A stretch of DNA of 56,006 nt from Hydrogenophaga sp. A37 (GTDB lineage: Bacteria; Pseudomonadota; Gammaproteobacteria; Burkholderiales; Burkholderiaceae_C), in assembly GCF_002001205.1 (NCBI RefSeq), contig NZ_MUNZ01000059.1, positions 1 to 56,006 on the forward strand. The letters are read 5' to 3'. A model generated the notes under the pieces. That model did not search any database, was not told the DNA's origin, and saw only the letters and a program-made list of their open reading frames with translations. Made by a program: the position numbers and the translations under genes. Shown here piece after piece: positions 29,676-41,083 of this stretch (within the stretch, counting starts at the first letter, position 1; each line of letters opens with the position of its first letter).

Positions 29676-32600
29676 ATGAACGCCCCCACGCCGCTCTCGC
29701 TCCTGGAAACCACCACCGAGGACGCGCCGCGCCTGCGCGAAATCCCCTACAACTACACGTCGTTTTCAGATCGTGAAATTGTGCTTCGGCTGCTCGGTGC
29801 CCGGGCCTGGAGCCTGCTGGATGGTCTGCGGGGCGAACGCCGCACCGGCCGTTCGGCGCGCATGTTGTACGAGGTGCTGGGCGACATCTGGGTGGTGCAG
29901 CGCAACCCGTATTTGCAGGACGATCTGCTGGACAACCCCAAGCGCCGCGGCGCGCTGGTGGACGCCTTGCACCACCGCCTGGGGGAGGTGCAGAAGCGCC
30001 GCACGCCGCAGGACGATGCCGCGCGCGACGCGCTGGTGGCCGAGCTGCTGACGGCGGCCCGTGGGGCGGTGGACAGTTTTGCCCGCTCGTTCGAGGAGAT
30101 GGCCGCGCTGCGCCAGCGCGCCACCAAGGCGCTGCGCCGCCTGACCGCCAAAGACAACATCAAGTTCGATGGCCTGTCGCGCGTGTCGCACGTGACCGAC
30201 GCCACCGACTGGCGCGTGGAATACCCGTTCGTGGTGCTGACCCCCGACACCGAGGTCGAGATGGCCGAGCTGGTGCGTGGCTGTTTCGAACTCGGCCTGA
30301 CCATCGTGCCGCGCGGCGGCGGCACCGGCTACACCGGTGGCGCGATCCCGCTGACCTGGAAGAGCGCGGTGATCAACACCGAAAAGCTCGAAGCCATGAC
30401 CGAGGTGGAGTTCGTGACCGTACCCGGCCACGCCGAGCCGCTGCCCACGATCTGGACCGAAGCCGGTGTGGTGACGCAGCGCGTGGCCGATGCGGCCGAG
30501 CGCGCCGGCCATGTGTTCGCGGTGGACCCGACTTCGGCAGAAGCCTCGTGCGTGGGCGGCAACATCGCCATGAACGCTGGCGGCAAGAAGGCCGTGCTCT
30601 GGGGCACGGCGCTGGACAACCTGGTGAGCTGGCGCATGGTGACGCCGCAGGCGCAATGGCTCGAAGTCACGCGCCTGGACCACAACCGCGGCAAGATTCA
30701 CGATGCCAAAGTTGCCACCTTTGAACTCAAGTACTTCGAAGCCAACGGCAAGACGCTGCTGCGCACCGAGCAATTGGTGATTCCCGGCTCGACCTTCCGT
30801 AAGGAAGGCCTGGGCAAGGACGTGACCGACAAGTTCCTGGCCGGCCTGCCGGGCATCCAGAAGGAAGGCTGCGACGGCCTGATCACCAGTGCGCGCTGGC
30901 TGGTGCACCGCATGCCGCAACACGTGCGCACCGTGTGCCTGGAGTTCTTCGGCAATCCCAAGGACTGCGTGCCGTCCATCGTGGACATCAAGGACTTCAT
31001 GTTCGCCGAGATGAAGCGCCCTGGCGGTGCCATCCTCGCCGGCCTGGAGCACCTGGACGACCGTTACCTCAAGGCCGTGGGCTACGCGACCAAGAGCAAG
31101 CGCGGCACGCTGCCCAAGATGGTGCTGGTGGGCGACATCGTGGGCGACGACGCCGACGCCGTGGCCCGTGCCACCAGCGAGGTGATCCGCCTGGCCAACG
31201 GCCGCAGTGGCGAAGGCTTCGTGGCCATCAGCGCCGAAGCGCGCAAGAAATTCTGGCTCGACCGCAAGCGCACCGCGGCCATCAGCAAACACACCAACGC
31301 CTTCAAGGTGAACGAAGACGTGGTGATCCCGCTGCCGCGCATGGGCGAGTACACCGAAGGCATTGAGCGCATCAACATCGAGCTCTCGCTGCGCAACAAG
31401 CTCAAGCTCTGTGAGGCGCTGGAGGCGTTCTTCACCCGCGGCCAGTTGCCGCTGGGCAAGACGGACGACGCCAACGACATCCCCAGCGCCGAACTGCTGG
31501 AAGACCGCGTGCAGCAGGCGCTGGCGCTGGTGCGCGAGGTGCGCTCGCTGTGGGCTGGCTGGCTGCGAGACGTGGACACCCTGTTCCCTCAGCTGCAGGA
31601 CCATACCTTGCGCGCGAGCTGGAAGACGCAGATCCGTGCGCCGCTGCAAGGCATCTTCAATGGCGCGGCGTTCGCCACGATCCTGACCGAATGCACGGCC
31701 ATCCACCAGCGCGTGCTCAAGGGGCGGGTCTGGGTAGCGCTGCACATGCACGCCGGTGACGGCAACGTGCACACCAACATCCCGGTCAACAGCGACGACT
31801 ATCAGATGCTGCAGACCGCGCACGAAGCGGTGGGCCGCATCATGGTGCTGGCGCGCAGCCTGGACGGCGTGATCTCGGGTGAGCACGGCATCGGCATCAC
31901 CAAGCTGGAATTTTTGACCGACGACGAGCTGCGTCCGTTCGCGGAATACAAAGCCAAGGTGGACCCGGAAGGCCGCTTCAACAAGGGCAAACTGCTGCGC
32001 GACCTGTCGGGCGTGAACGGTCTGGCCGCCGATGCCAACCTTCGCAGCGCGGACCTCTCAAACGCCTACACGCCCAGCTTCGGCCTGATGGGCCATGAGT
32101 CGCTGATCATGCAGCAGAGCGACATCGGCGCCATTGCCGATTCGGTCAAGGACTGCCTGCGCTGCGGCAAGTGCAAACCGGTTTGCGCCACGCACGTGCC
32201 GCGCGCCAACCTGCTCTATTCGCCGCGCAACAAGATCCTGGCCACCTCGCTGCTGGTCGAGGCCTTCCTGTACGAAGAGCAGACGCGGCGTGGCATCAGC
32301 ATCAAGCACTGGGAAGAGTTCGAAGACGTGGCCGACCACTGCACGGTCTGCCACAAGTGCCTGAGTCCGTGCCCGGTCAAGATCGACTTCGGCGACGTGA
32401 CCATGAACATGCGCAACCTGTTGCGCAAGATGGGGCAGAAGAGTTTCCGCCCGGGCAACGCCGCGGCCATGTTCTTTCTGAATGCCACCAACCCCGAGAC
32501 CATCAAGTTCATGCGCTCGGCCATGGTGGACGTGGGCTTCAAGGCCCAGCGCCTGGCCAACAAGGTGATGACGCTCGCCGCGCGCAAGCAGACCAGCGCG

Positions 32601-33569
32601 CCGCCGGCCACGCTCGGCCCCGCGCCGATCAAAGAGCAGGTGATCCACTTCATCAACAAGAAGATGCCGGGCGGCCTGCCCAAGAAGACGGCGCGCGCGC
32701 TGCTGGACATCGAAGACAAGGACTACGTGCCCATCATCCGCAACCCGGTGGGCACCACCGCCGAGACCGAGGCGGTGTTCTATTTCCCCGGCTGCGGCTC
32801 GGAGCGCCTGTTCAGCCAGGTCGGCCTGGCCACGCAGGCCATGCTCTGGCACGCGGGCGTGCAGACCGTGCTGCCACCCGGTTACCTGTGCTGCGGCTAT
32901 CCGCAGCGCGGCTCGGGCCAATTCGACAAGGCCGAGAAGATCATCACGGACAACCGCGTGCTGTTCCACCGCGTGGCCAACACGCTGAACTACCTGGACA
33001 TCAAAACCGTGGTCGTGAGCTGCGGCACCTGCTACGACCAGCTGCAGGGCTACGAGTTCGACAAGATTTTCCCCGGCTGCCGCATCATCGACATCCACGA
33101 ATACCTGCTGGAAAAGGGCATCACGCTGCCGGCCGGGCAGGGTGGTTACCTGTACCACGACCCCTGCCACACGCCCATGAAGCTGCAGGACCCGATGAAG
33201 ACGGTGAAGGCGCTGGTGGGCGACAACGTGATCGAGAGCAAGCGCTGCTGCGGTGAGAGCGGCACGCTGGGCGTGACGCGGCCCGACATTTCGACCCAAA
33301 TCCGCTTTCGCAAGGAAGAAGAAATCAAGAAGGGCGAGGCGCAGCTGCGTGCCGCCGGCACCGTGGGCGCCCAGGACAACATCAAGATGCTGACCTCGTG
33401 CCCGAGCTGTCTGCAAGGCCTGACGCGCTATGGCGACGACCTGAACAGCGGCCTGCTCGAAGCCGACTACATCGTGGTCGAGATGGCCAACCAGATACTG
33501 GGCAAAGACTGGCTTCAACAGTACGTGGCACAAGCCAACCAGGGCGGCATCGAACGCGTGCTGGTCTGA
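29676..33569 (+). CDS. Large FAD-linked oxidase / iron-sulfur oxidoreductase (DUF3683)
   Basis: A 1297-residue fusion: N-terminal DUF3683 (from about 20; [20 protein letters not shown]), an FAD-binding type 4 domain (about 195-430, [12 protein letters not shown] at 212-223), the FAD oxidase C-terminal domain (about 560-790, with [12 protein letters not shown]), two ferredoxin-like clusters starting at C827 ([11 protein letters not shown]) and C889 ([11 protein letters not shown]), and two cysteine-rich CCG domains ([10 protein letters not shown] from 1072, CCGESGTLG from 1191). The layout joins in one chain what D-lactate/glycolate oxidases spread over GlcD and GlcF. The substrate is unknown, probably a 2-hydroxy acid, with electrons leaving to quinone. 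ATG at 29676 is chosen as the conserved region begins soon after. Confidence 0.88.
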   Translation: MNAPTPLSLLETTTEDAPRLREIPYNYTSFSDREIVLRLLGARAWSLLDGLRGERRTGRSARMLYEVLGDIWVVQRNPYLQDDLLDNPKRRGALVDALHHRLGEVQKRRTPQDDAARDALVAELLTAARGAVDSFARSFEEMAALRQRATKALRRLTAKDNIKFDGLSRVSHVTDATDWRVEYPFVVLTPDTEVEMAELVRGCFELGLTIVPRGGGTGYTGGAIPLTWKSAVINTEKLEAMTEVEFVTVPGHAEPLPTIWTEAGVVTQRVADAAERAGHVFAVDPTSAEASCVGGNIAMNAGGKKAVLWGTALDNLVSWRMVTPQAQWLEVTRLDHNRGKIHDAKVATFELKYFEANGKTLLRTEQLVIPGSTFRKEGLGKDVTDKFLAGLPGIQKEGCDGLITSARWLVHRMPQHVRTVCLEFFGNPKDCVPSIVDIKDFMFAEMKRPGGAILAGLEHLDDRYLKAVGYATKSKRGTLPKMVLVGDIVGDDADAVARATSEVIRLANGRSGEGFVAISAEARKKFWLDRKRTAAISKHTNAFKVNEDVVIPLPRMGEYTEGIERINIELSLRNKLKLCEALEAFFTRGQLPLGKTDDANDIPSAELLEDRVQQALALVREVRSLWAGWLRDVDTLFPQLQDHTLRASWKTQIRAPLQGIFNGAAFATILTECTAIHQRVLKGRVWVALHMHAGDGNVHTNIPVNSDDYQMLQTAHEAVGRIMVLARSLDGVISGEHGIGITKLEFLTDDELRPFAEYKAKVDPEGRFNKGKLLRDLSGVNGLAADANLRSADLSNAYTPSFGLMGHESLIMQQSDIGAIADSVKDCLRCGKCKPVCATHVPRANLLYSPRNKILATSLLVEAFLYEEQTRRGISIKHWEEFEDVADHCTVCHKCLSPCPVKIDFGDVTMNMRNLLRKMGQKSFRPGNAAAMFFLNATNPETIKFMRSAMVDVGFKAQRLANKVMTLAARKQTSAPPATLGPAPIKEQVIHFINKKMPGGLPKKTARALLDIEDKDYVPIIRNPVGTTAETEAVFYFPGCGSERLFSQVGLATQAMLWHAGVQTVLPPGYLCCGYPQRGSGQFDKAEKIITDNRVLFHRVANTLNYLDIKTVVVSCGTCYDQLQGYEFDKIFPGCRIIDIHEYLLEKGITLPAGQGGYLYHDPCHTPMKLQDPMKTVKALVGDNVIESKRCCGESGTLGVTRPDISTQIRFRKEEEIKKGEAQLRAAGTVGAQDNIKMLTSCPSCLQGLTRYGDDLNSGLLEADYIVVEMANQILGKDWLQQYVAQANQGGIERVLV

Positions 33570-33596
33570 TCACAAGCAACGCAACAGGAGACAGCC

Positions 33597-34016
33597 ATGG
33601 CCGGACTCGACAAGAACACCCCGACACCGCAGGACATCACGGTGCACAGCCAGTCGCGTGTGCTCCAGGTGAGCTTCTCTGACGGCAGCGACTTCCGCAT
33701 CCCTTTCGAGCTGATGCGGGTGTATTCGCCATCGGCCGAGGTGCAGGGCCACGGCCCGGGGCAGGAGGTGCTGCAGACCGGAAAACGCGAGGTCGGCATT
33801 CTGGCGCTGGAGGCTGTGGGCAACTACGCGGTGCAGCCGACCTTCAGCGACGGGCATGACAGCGGCATCTTTTCCTGGGACTACCTGTACTTTCTCGGTG
33901 TGAAGCAGGACGAGTTGTGGGCCGACTACCAGGAGCGCCTCTTGAAAGCGGGGGTTGACCGCGACGCTGCCATGCCGGAAAAACCAGGCTCGGCCTGCGG
34001 CAGCCACTCTCACTAG
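33597..34016 (+). CDS. DUF971 protein
   Basis: A 139-residue protein with the DUF971 fold related to the N-terminal domain of gamma-butyrobetaine hydroxylase (VLQVSFSDGSDFRIPFELMR... and DGHDSGIFSWDYLYFLG). The tail has CGSHSH, a possible metal-binding end. An ACAGGAGACAG site precedes the ATG. It lies 9 bp before ubiE, a common pairing in betaproteobacteria; DUF971 proteins have been linked to iron-sulfur handling in other bacteria, but the function here is inferred only. Confidence 0.88.
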   Translation: MAGLDKNTPTPQDITVHSQSRVLQVSFSDGSDFRIPFELMRVYSPSAEVQGHGPGQEVLQTGKREVGILALEAVGNYAVQPTFSDGHDSGIFSWDYLYFLGVKQDELWADYQERLLKAGVDRDAAMPEKPGSACGSHSH

Positions 34017-34025
34017 GACAGCACC

Positions 34026-34757
34026 ATGGCCTCCACCCATTTCGGATTCAAGACGGTCGACGAGCAGGACAAAGCGAAACACGTGCGCAGCGTGTTCGAT
34101 TCCGTCGCGTCCAAGTACGACGTGATGAACGATCTCATGTCGGCAGGCCTGCATCGCGTTTGGAAGCGATACACGATCACGGTGGCGAATCCCCAGCCCG
34201 GCGATCAGGTGCTCGACATCGCCGGCGGAACGGGTGATCTGTCGCTGGCCTTCGCCAAGAAGGTCGGGCCCTCGGGGCGTGTGGTGCACACCGACATCAA
34301 CGAAGCGATGCTCAGCGAGGGGCGCAACCGCCTGCTGGACCTCGGCGTGGTATTGCCCACCATGGTGTGTGATGCCGAAAAGTTGCCATTCGCCAGCGGG
34401 TCGTTTGACATCATCACGGTGGCTTTCGGCCTGCGCAACATGACCAACAAAGACCACGCGCTGGGCGAAATGCTGCGTTGCCTCAAACCTGGGGGCAAGT
34501 TGCTGGTGCTGGAGTTCTCCCGGGTGGCCAAGCCGCTTGAAAAAGTCTACGACTGGTACTCGTTCAACATCCTTCCCAAGCTGGGCAAGCTGGTGGCCAA
34601 CGACGAGCACAGCTACCGCTACCTCGCCGAGTCCATCCGCATGCATCCAGGGCAAGAGGAACTGAGGCAGTTGATGAAGGCCGTGGGCTTTGGTCACGTG
34701 GATGTGCACAACCTCAGCGCCGGTGTGGTGGCGCTGCATGTGGGCATCAAGTGTTGA
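34026..34757 (+). CDS. ubiE: Ubiquinone/menaquinone C-methyltransferase UbiE
   Basis: Methylates the ring of demethylated ubiquinone (and menaquinone) precursors with SAM. The 243-residue protein has [19 protein letters not shown] near the N-terminus and SAM motif I DIAGGTGD at 64-71, with [14 protein letters not shown] and the C-terminal [13 protein letters not shown]. Forms a cluster with ubiJ and ubiB downstream. Confidence 0.97.
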   Translation: MASTHFGFKTVDEQDKAKHVRSVFDSVASKYDVMNDLMSAGLHRVWKRYTITVANPQPGDQVLDIAGGTGDLSLAFAKKVGPSGRVVHTDINEAMLSEGRNRLLDLGVVLPTMVCDAEKLPFASGSFDIITVAFGLRNMTNKDHALGEMLRCLKPGGKLLVLEFSRVAKPLEKVYDWYSFNILPKLGKLVANDEHSYRYLAESIRMHPGQEELRQLMKAVGFGHVDVHNLSAGVVALHVGIKC

Positions 34758-34785
34758 GCACAACAAGATTCAAGGGGCAAGGGCA

Positions 34786-35730
34786 ATGAGCAGGTGGTGG
34801 TCGTTGGTGCTGGTGGGCTTGATGATGGTGCTGGGCTCGTCGCAGGCGGTGACCAAACGCCTGGGCAGTGGCACGTCGGTGGGCCAACAGTCGGGTCAGG
34901 TGACACACCCCTCCGCTGCCCAGGCACCCGTGTCGCCAGCCGTGTCCCCGGCAGCTCCGGCTGTGGCGGGTCCCGCTGCCACCGTCGCTTCTCGACGACC
35001 CTGGGGGACGGTGTTGGGCGGTGTGGCCGCCGGGTTGGGTCTGGTCTGGCTGGCGTCTTCGCTGGGTCTGGGCGAGGGGTTTGCTCAGGTGCTTCTCTGG
35101 GGGGCGCTGGTGCTGTTGGCGGTGACGCTGTTCCGCACATTGGCTCGCCGCAGCACCCCCGCGCTGGCCACAACGGGCGCGTATGCCTCCTCCTCAGAGG
35201 GTGGTGACCCGGTTCCCGTGCCACGGGGCTACAGCCCGAAAAACGTGGGCAACGACGCTTCGGCCCGCCCTTGGGAAAACCAGGCCGTGTCGCCGGTCGA
35301 CGGCACGAAGACCGGCGCAGCGCTGGCGGACGCCACGCCATGGGGGGTGCCGGAGGGCTTTGACACCGCCGGGTTCCTGCAGGCGTCCAAGGCGAATTTT
35401 GTCAGTCTGCAGGACGCCTGGGACCGGGCCGACATCCCCAATTTGCGCGCCATGATGACCGACGGCATGCTTGCCGAGATCCGCAGTCAACTGGTCGAAC
35501 GGGAGCACGCCGGCGCCGGCGACAACAAGACCGAGGTGGTGATGCTGGAGGCACGGCTCCTGGGCATCGAAGAACTGGCGAGCGACTACATGGCCAGTGT
35601 CGAGTTCTCCGGCCTGATTCGCGAAGACATGTCGTCTGGGCCCAACCCGTTTCGCGAGGTGTGGAACATCACCCGGCCCAAGTCGAACGCCGGTGGCTGG
35701 CTGGTGGCGGGCGTTCAAGCCCTGCAATGA
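34786..35730 (+). CDS. Tim44-like domain membrane protein
   Basis: A 314-residue protein with an N-terminal hydrophobic signal or anchor (1-21), a Pro/Ala-rich stretch, two neighbouring membrane segments (about 78-115) and a C-terminal Tim44-like domain (about 190-314; FLQASKANFVSLQDAWDRAD, GMLAEIRSQL). Such proteins are often found next to ubiquinone genes in Burkholderiales, role unknown. It sits between ubiE and ubiJ, so may help recruit or anchor the Ubi complex. ATG at 34786 is preferred since the signal follows. Confidence 0.8.
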   Translation: MSRWWSLVLVGLMMVLGSSQAVTKRLGSGTSVGQQSGQVTHPSAAQAPVSPAVSPAAPAVAGPAATVASRRPWGTVLGGVAAGLGLVWLASSLGLGEGFAQVLLWGALVLLAVTLFRTLARRSTPALATTGAYASSSEGGDPVPVPRGYSPKNVGNDASARPWENQAVSPVDGTKTGAALADATPWGVPEGFDTAGFLQASKANFVSLQDAWDRADIPNLRAMMTDGMLAEIRSQLVEREHAGAGDNKTEVVMLEARLLGIEELASDYMASVEFSGLIREDMSSGPNPFREVWNITRPKSNAGGWLVAGVQALQ

Positions 35731-35814
35731 GGCGGTGCGGCGCCGGTGTCGCAGCCGGTGGTTCGGTCCCGATTCCCGGAGCCGCGGGCGTTATCCCTCA
35801 AAATCGGAGCAACC

Positions 35815-36396
35815 ATGAAAAATGAATCCCCCGTTTCTCCGCCCGGGTCCAGCGCCACGTCTCCGCTGGGTTTTTTGCAGTCCCTGCTGGGCAGCGTCCG
35901 CCCCCCTGAATGGGTGGTGGACGAGGTGCAAAACCGCGTTGTCCTGTTTCTGAACCATGTGCTGATGCAGGAGCCGCAGGCACAGCAGCGGCTCAAGCGC
36001 CAGAAGGGGAAGCCGGTCAAGGTGCAGTGGGGCGACTTTCATCTGACGCTCGCGGCCACGGCCGCCGGTCTGCTGGAGCGCCCCTCGGGGGCCGCACAGC
36101 CTGAGCTGAATGTCACCCTGACCCAGTCCTCGCCTTTTGACATGGCCCAACGGGTGTTGTCGGGCGACAAGCCGGGCGTGGACATTCAGGGTGACGTGCA
36201 ACTGGCCGCCGAAGTGGCGTGGCTGGTCGACAACGTGCGCTGGGACGTGGAGGAAGACCTCTCGCGTTTTCTCGGTGATGCGGCGGCGCACACCCTGGTT
36301 CGTTTCGCGCGCAGTGCGGCCTCGGCGGTCAAGGGATTTGCCGGGCGCCGGCCTGCTGCGGACGCTCCTGGGCACGGTGACGGACACGCGGCATGA
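35815..36396 (+). CDS. ubiJ: Ubiquinone biosynthesis accessory factor UbiJ (SCP2 domain)
   Basis: A 193-residue protein with an SCP2-type lipid-binding domain (about 35-140) and a C-terminal helical part ([22 protein letters not shown] region), as in UbiJ, which binds ubiquinone intermediates in the soluble Ubi complex. It lies directly before ubiB and overlaps it by ATGA. The ATG at 35815 follows GGAG; earlier in-frame codons lack similarity. Confidence 0.85.
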   Translation: MKNESPVSPPGSSATSPLGFLQSLLGSVRPPEWVVDEVQNRVVLFLNHVLMQEPQAQQRLKRQKGKPVKVQWGDFHLTLAATAAGLLERPSGAAQPELNVTLTQSSPFDMAQRVLSGDKPGVDIQGDVQLAAEVAWLVDNVRWDVEEDLSRFLGDAAAHTLVRFARSAASAVKGFAGRRPAADAPGHGDGHAA

Positions 36397-37958
36397 GTCG
36401 CCTGTTTCGCGGCGTCTTTATCGTCTGGGTGGTGTTTCGTTATGGGCTGGACGAGCTGGTGCTCTCCAGCTTCCAGCGGCCGGCGCTGCGGCTGATCACG
36501 CGCATCGTTTCCATTGGCCGCAACCTGGACGCACCGCGTGGCGAGCGGTTGCGCGAGGCACTCGAGCGGCTCGGGCCCATCTTCGTGAAGTTCGGCCAGG
36601 TGCTGTCCACCCGGCGCGACCTGTTGCCGCCCGACATCGCCGACGAGCTGGCCCGCCTGCAAGACCGGGTGCCGCCGTTCCCCAGCGCGGTGGCGGTGGC
36701 GACCATCGAACGCGCCTTCGGCAAACCGCTGGACGCGGTGTTTACCCACTTCGAGCAGGTGCCGGTGGCCAGCGCTTCCATCGCCCAGGTGCACTTTGCC
36801 ACCTTGCGCGACGGCCGCCATGGCGGGCGTGAGGTGGCGGTGAAGGTGCTGCGGCCTCACATGGGCCCGGTGATCGACAAGGACATTGGCCTCATGCGCA
36901 TGATGGCCGGTTGGGTTGAAAAGCTCTCTTCGGACGGGAAGCGCCTGAAACCGCTGGAGGTGGTGGCGGAGTTCGACAAATACCTGCACGATGAGCTCGA
37001 CCTGCTGCGTGAGGCGGCCAACGCCGCCCAGTTGCGCCGCAACATGGCCGGGCTGGACCTGGTGTTGATCCCGGAAATGTTCTGGGACTATTGCCACACC
37101 GAAGTGATGGTGATGGAGCGCATGCACGGCCTGCCCATCAACCGGGTGGACGAGTTGCGTCAACAAGGGGTCGACATCCCCAAGCTGGCACGCGACGGTG
37201 TCACCATCTTTTTCACCCAGGTGTTCCGGGACGGCTTTTTCCACGCCGACATGCACCCGGGCAACATCCAGGTCAGCGTCGATCCGGCCACCTTCGGGCG
37301 CTACATCTCGCTGGATTTCGGCATCGTTGGCACGCTGACCGAGTTCGACAAGGAATACCTGGCGCAGAACTTCACCGCCTTTTTCCGGCGCGACTACAAG
37401 CGCGTGGCCGAGCTGCACATCGAGAGCGGCTGGGTGCCGGCGGACACGCGGGTGGACGAACTCGAGTCGGCGATCCGTGCGGTTTGCGAGCCGTATTTTG
37501 ATCGGCCGTTGAAGGAAATCTCGCTCGGCATGGTGCTCATGCGCTTGTTCCAGACCTCGCGCCGCTTCCACGTGGAAATCCAGCCTCAATTGGTGCTGCT
37601 ACAGAAAACACTGCTCAACATCGAAGGACTGGGGCGAGAACTGGACCCGGAACTGGATCTCTGGAACACCGCCAAGCCCTTTCTAGAGAAGTGGATGCTG
37701 GAGCAAATCGGTCCCAAAAAGCTGCTGGAACAGCTGAAGGCCGAGGCCCCGCAGTACGCCAAGCTGATCCCCGCCTTGCCCCGCCTGATGCACGATTTTT
37801 TGCAGCACAAGCCACACGAGCTGCGCCAGGAGCTGGATGCACTGCTCATCGAGCAGCGCCGCACCAACCGGCTGCTGCAAGGCATTGTCTGGGGGGGCGT
37901 GGGGTTCCTTCTGGGGTTGCTCCTGATGCAAGTGCTGGTGCGCGTGCGCATCTGGTGA
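36393..37958 (+). CDS. ubiB: Atypical kinase-like protein UbiB
   Basis: A membrane-bound ABC1/COQ8-type ATPase needed for ubiquinone synthesis. The 521-residue product has the KxGQ motif KFGQ (66-69), the alanine-rich loop [15 protein letters not shown] (285-292) and the metal-binding DFG at 308-310. Two C-terminal hydrophobic helices anchor it to the membrane. Translation is likely coupled to ubiJ by a 4-bp overlap. Confidence 0.97.
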   Translation: MSRLFRGVFIVWVVFRYGLDELVLSSFQRPALRLITRIVSIGRNLDAPRGERLREALERLGPIFVKFGQVLSTRRDLLPPDIADELARLQDRVPPFPSAVAVATIERAFGKPLDAVFTHFEQVPVASASIAQVHFATLRDGRHGGREVAVKVLRPHMGPVIDKDIGLMRMMAGWVEKLSSDGKRLKPLEVVAEFDKYLHDELDLLREAANAAQLRRNMAGLDLVLIPEMFWDYCHTEVMVMERMHGLPINRVDELRQQGVDIPKLARDGVTIFFTQVFRDGFFHADMHPGNIQVSVDPATFGRYISLDFGIVGTLTEFDKEYLAQNFTAFFRRDYKRVAELHIESGWVPADTRVDELESAIRAVCEPYFDRPLKEISLGMVLMRLFQTSRRFHVEIQPQLVLLQKTLLNIEGLGRELDPELDLWNTAKPFLEKWMLEQIGPKKLLEQLKAEAPQYAKLIPALPRLMHDFLQHKPHELRQELDALLIEQRRTNRLLQGIVWGGVGFLLGLLLMQVLVRVRIW

Positions 37959-38005
37959 AGACACGGGGTTCCCGGCCATTGCGTTCAGAGGGGCAGGGCT
38001 CAATT

Positions 38006-38050
38006 TATAATGTCAGGTTTTGTTCGACCGCCTGACAGACAGCGTCTGTC
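38006..38050 (+). promoter_or_regulatory. Promoter and inverted repeat upstream of the fmdB-aspS run
   Basis: A TATAAT box at 38006-38011 follows ubiB and probably starts transcription of the fmdB-like, DUF502 and aspS genes; no good -35 is seen. In the leader, GACAGACAGCGTCTGTC (38034-38050) is a perfect 7-bp inverted repeat with a 3-base centre, and TGACAGAC occurs again near 38078. It could be an operator or an RNA hairpin. Confidence 0.45.
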
Positions 38051-38131
38051 GGGCCCGGCCCGGTTCGGCCTGCATTGACAGACACCGGGCGCATTGCCGG
38101 CCCATTTTCCGGCTCACCTACAGGTTCCGCC

Positions 38132-38476
38132 ATGCCGATTTATGCCTACAAGTGCGCGTCCTGCGGCCATGCCAAGGACGTGTTGCAGAAGATGTCCGAC
38201 GACCCGTTGACCGTTTGTCCGGCCTGCGGTCAGTCCAGTTTCCAGAAACAACTTACCGCTGCAGGCTTCCAGCTCAAGGGCTCGGGCTGGTACGTGACCG
38301 ATTTCCGTGGTGGCAACACGGGCGCGCCCGCGCCCGCAGTGGCGGGTGGTGAAGCCGCGGGCGGCACCGACGGTGCAGCGGCAGCTCCCGCCGCCACGTC
38401 AGCCGCTGCGCCTGCGGTTGCCGCGCCGGCAGCGGCCCCGGCCACCAGCACGCCACCCCCGACATCGTCCACCTGA
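38132..38476 (+). CDS. FmdB-type zinc ribbon protein
   Basis: A 114-residue protein starting MPIYAYKCASCGHAKDVLQK with two CxxC pairs (CASC and CPAC), the FmdB/CxxC_CxxC zinc ribbon, followed by QKQLTAAGFQLKGSGWYVTD. The last about 50 residues are a low-complexity Ala/Pro/Thr tail that is probably disordered. The family role is unclear; members were first named as formamidase regulators. ATG at 38132 is fixed by the conserved start. Confidence 0.9.
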   Translation: MPIYAYKCASCGHAKDVLQKMSDDPLTVCPACGQSSFQKQLTAAGFQLKGSGWYVTDFRGGNTGAPAPAVAGGEAAGGTDGAAAAPAATSAAAPAVAAPAAAPATSTPPPTSST

Positions 38477-38487
38477 GCGCGCCCCGC

Positions 38488-39168
38488 ATGCTGTCTTTGC
38501 GCAAATGGCTGCTCGCTGGCCTGCTGGTTCTGGTGCCCCTGATCATCACCTTGTGGGTGCTGGACTGGGTGGTGGGCACGCTCGACCAGACGCTGCACAT
38601 CCTGCCGCAAACCTGGCAGCCCGACCAGTTGTTTGGGGTCCACATTCCTGGTCTGGGTGTGATCTTTGCGCTGGTGGTGGTGTTGTCCATCGGTGCCCTG
38701 GCGTCCAACATCATCGGCAACCGCCTGATCAACTGGTGGCACGCGCTGCTGCACCGCATTCCGGTGGTGCGCTCCATCTACTCGGGCGTGAAGCAGATTT
38801 CCGACACGCTGTTTTCCGAGAAGGGCAATGCCTTTCGCAAGGCCTTGCTGGTGCAGTGGCCGCACGCCGGCATGTGGACCATCGGATTTCAGACCGGTGC
38901 TCCCAATGGCGAAGTGCTTGCGCACCTGCAGGCCCAGCCAGGCAGCGCCAGCGATCACGATGAGTTCCTGAGCGTGTTTGTGCCCACCACGCCCAACCCC
39001 ACGGGTGGCTATTTCGTGGTGGTGCGCAGGAGCGAATGCCTGGAGCTGCAGATGAGCGTGGATGAAGCGCTGACCTACATTGTTTCCATGGGTGTGATCG
39101 CGCCCGGTGCGCCGAAAACCTTGCCTCCCAAAGTGATGGCGCCCGGCACCGCCTCGACCCCGACCTGA
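38488..39168 (+). CDS. DUF502 membrane protein
   Basis: A 226-residue inner-membrane protein with two hydrophobic segments (about 7-30 and 55-78) and the conserved DUF502 blocks [14 protein letters not shown] and [16 protein letters not shown]. Function is not established, though the family is widespread and often lies next to aspS in Burkholderiales, as here. It follows the fmdB-like gene by 11 bp. Confidence 0.9.
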   Translation: MLSLRKWLLAGLLVLVPLIITLWVLDWVVGTLDQTLHILPQTWQPDQLFGVHIPGLGVIFALVVVLSIGALASNIIGNRLINWWHALLHRIPVVRSIYSGVKQISDTLFSEKGNAFRKALLVQWPHAGMWTIGFQTGAPNGEVLAHLQAQPGSASDHDEFLSVFVPTTPNPTGGYFVVVRRSECLELQMSVDEALTYIVSMGVIAPGAPKTLPPKVMAPGTASTPT

Positions 39169-39214
39169 TGACCCCGCCGTGTCACACGGCGAACCTGCTG
39201 AAAGAAGAATTGAT

Positions 39215-41017
39215 ATGGCCATGCGCTCCCACTATTGCGGTCTGGTGACCGAAGCCCTGCTGGGCCAAACCGTGCAACTCTGTGGCTGGGTCAACCGCCG
39301 CCGTGACCACGGTGGCGTGATCTTCATCGACCTGCGCGACCGCGAAGGCTACGTACAGGTGGTCTGCGACCCCGACCGCGCCGAGATGTTCAAGACCGCC
39401 GAAGACGTGCGCAACGAGTTCTGCGTGCAGGTCACCGGCCTGGTGCGCGCGCGCCCCGAGGGCACGACCAACGACAAGCTCAAGAGCGGCCAGATCGAAA
39501 TCTTGTGCCATGAGCTCAAGGTGCTCAACGCGTCGGTCACGCCACCGTTCCAACTGGACGACGACAACCTGAGCGAGACGACTCGCCTCACGCACCGCGT
39601 GCTCGACCTGCGTCGCCCCTACATGCAGAACAACCTGATGCTGCGCTACCGCGTGGCGATGGAAGTGCGCAAGTTTCTGGACGCCAATGGCTTCATCGAC
39701 ATCGAAACGCCGATGCTGACCAAGAGCACGCCCGAAGGTGCGCGCGACTACCTCGTGCCCAGCCGCGTGCACGACGGTCACTTCTTTGCGCTGCCGCAGT
39801 CGCCCCAGCTGTTCAAGCAGTTGCTGATGGTGGCGGGCTTCGACCGCTACTACCAGATCACCAAGTGCTTCCGCGACGAAGACCTGCGCGCCGACCGCCA
39901 GCCCGAGTTCACACAGATCGATATCGAAACCTCGTTCCTGACCGAGGAAGACATCCGCGACATGTTCCAGGGCATGATCAAGACGGTGTTCCAGAACACC
40001 CTGGGCGTGGATCTGGGCGAGTTCCCCATCATGGCCTACAGCGAAGCCATGTTTCGCTTCGGCTCCGACAAGCCCGACCTGCGCGTCAAGCTCGAATTCA
40101 CCGAACTGACCGACGTGATGGCCGACGTGGACTTCAAGGTCTTCAGCGCGCCCGCCACCATGAAGAACGGCCGTGTGGTCGCCCTGTGCGTGCGCGGTGG
40201 TGCCGAGATCAGCCGCAGCGAGATCGACGCCTACACCGAGTTCGTCAAGATCTACGGCGCCAAGGGCCTGGCCTGGATCAAGGTCAACGAAGTGGCCAAG
40301 GGCAAAGACGGTCTGCAGTCGCCCATCGTCAAGAACCTGCACGACAAAGCCATTGCCGAGATCCTCAAGCGCACCGGCGCGCAAGACGGCGACATCATCT
40401 TCTTCGGCGCCGACAAGGAAAAGATCGTCAACGACGCCATCGGCGCGCTGCGCCTGAAGATCGGCCACAGCGAACTGGGCAAGAAAAACGGCCTGTTCGA
40501 AGCCCGTTGGGCGCCGATGTGGGTGGTGGACTTCCCCATGTTCGAACACGACGAAGAAGCCGACCGCTGGACCGCCGTGCACCACCCCTTCACCGCGCCG
40601 AAAGACGGCCACGAAGACTGGATGGTCACCGCGCCCGAGAAGTGCATCGCCAAGGGCTACGACATGGTGCTCAACGGCTGGGAGATCGGTGGTGGCTCGG
40701 TCCGTATTCACACCGCGGCGGTGCAGCAGAAGGTGTTTGACGCGCTGAAGATCACGCCCGAAGAAGCGCAAGTCAAATTTGGCTTCCTGCTGGACGCGCT
40801 GCAATACGGCGCGCCGCCGCACGGTGGCCTGGCTTTCGGTCTGGACCGCATCGTCACGCTGATGACCGGCGCCGACTCGATCCGCGACGTGATCGCCTTC
40901 CCCAAGACCCAACGCGCTCAGTGTCTGCTGACGCAGGCGCCCAGCCTTGTCGACGAGAAGCAGCTGCGCGAACTGCACATCCGCCTGCGCAACACGGACC
41001 TGGCCAAGACGGCCTGA
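39215..41017 (+). CDS. aspS: Aspartyl-tRNA synthetase
   Basis: Charges tRNA-Asp. The 600-residue protein has the N-terminal anticodon-binding OB domain ([20 protein letters not shown]), class II motif 2 ([19 protein letters not shown]), a GAD insertion domain (about 290-410) and motif 3 ([14 protein letters not shown]), which is the bacterial type. ATG at 39215 follows AAAGAAGAA; another ATG six bases later is possible. Whether it also charges tRNA-Asn cannot be judged here. Confidence 0.97.
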   Translation: MAMRSHYCGLVTEALLGQTVQLCGWVNRRRDHGGVIFIDLRDREGYVQVVCDPDRAEMFKTAEDVRNEFCVQVTGLVRARPEGTTNDKLKSGQIEILCHELKVLNASVTPPFQLDDDNLSETTRLTHRVLDLRRPYMQNNLMLRYRVAMEVRKFLDANGFIDIETPMLTKSTPEGARDYLVPSRVHDGHFFALPQSPQLFKQLLMVAGFDRYYQITKCFRDEDLRADRQPEFTQIDIETSFLTEEDIRDMFQGMIKTVFQNTLGVDLGEFPIMAYSEAMFRFGSDKPDLRVKLEFTELTDVMADVDFKVFSAPATMKNGRVVALCVRGGAEISRSEIDAYTEFVKIYGAKGLAWIKVNEVAKGKDGLQSPIVKNLHDKAIAEILKRTGAQDGDIIFFGADKEKIVNDAIGALRLKIGHSELGKKNGLFEARWAPMWVVDFPMFEHDEEADRWTAVHHPFTAPKDGHEDWMVTAPEKCIAKGYDMVLNGWEIGGGSVRIHTAAVQQKVFDALKITPEEAQVKFGFLLDALQYGAPPHGGLAFGLDRIVTLMTGADSIRDVIAFPKTQRAQCLLTQAPSLVDEKQLRELHIRLRNTDLAKTA

Positions 41018-41038
41018 TCGCCGACGGATTCAAAATGC

Positions 41039-41064
41039 AAGGGCGCTGATTCAGCGCCCTTTTT
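41039..41064 (+). terminator. Intrinsic terminator after aspS
   Basis: AAGGGCGCTGA and TCAGCGCCCTT form a perfect stem around a minimal loop, followed by TTTC. It lies 22 bp after aspS and 20 bp before nudB, so nudB is expressed either by read-through or from its own promoter. Confidence 0.75.
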
Positions 41065-41083
41065 CTTTGCCTGGACCTGCCCG

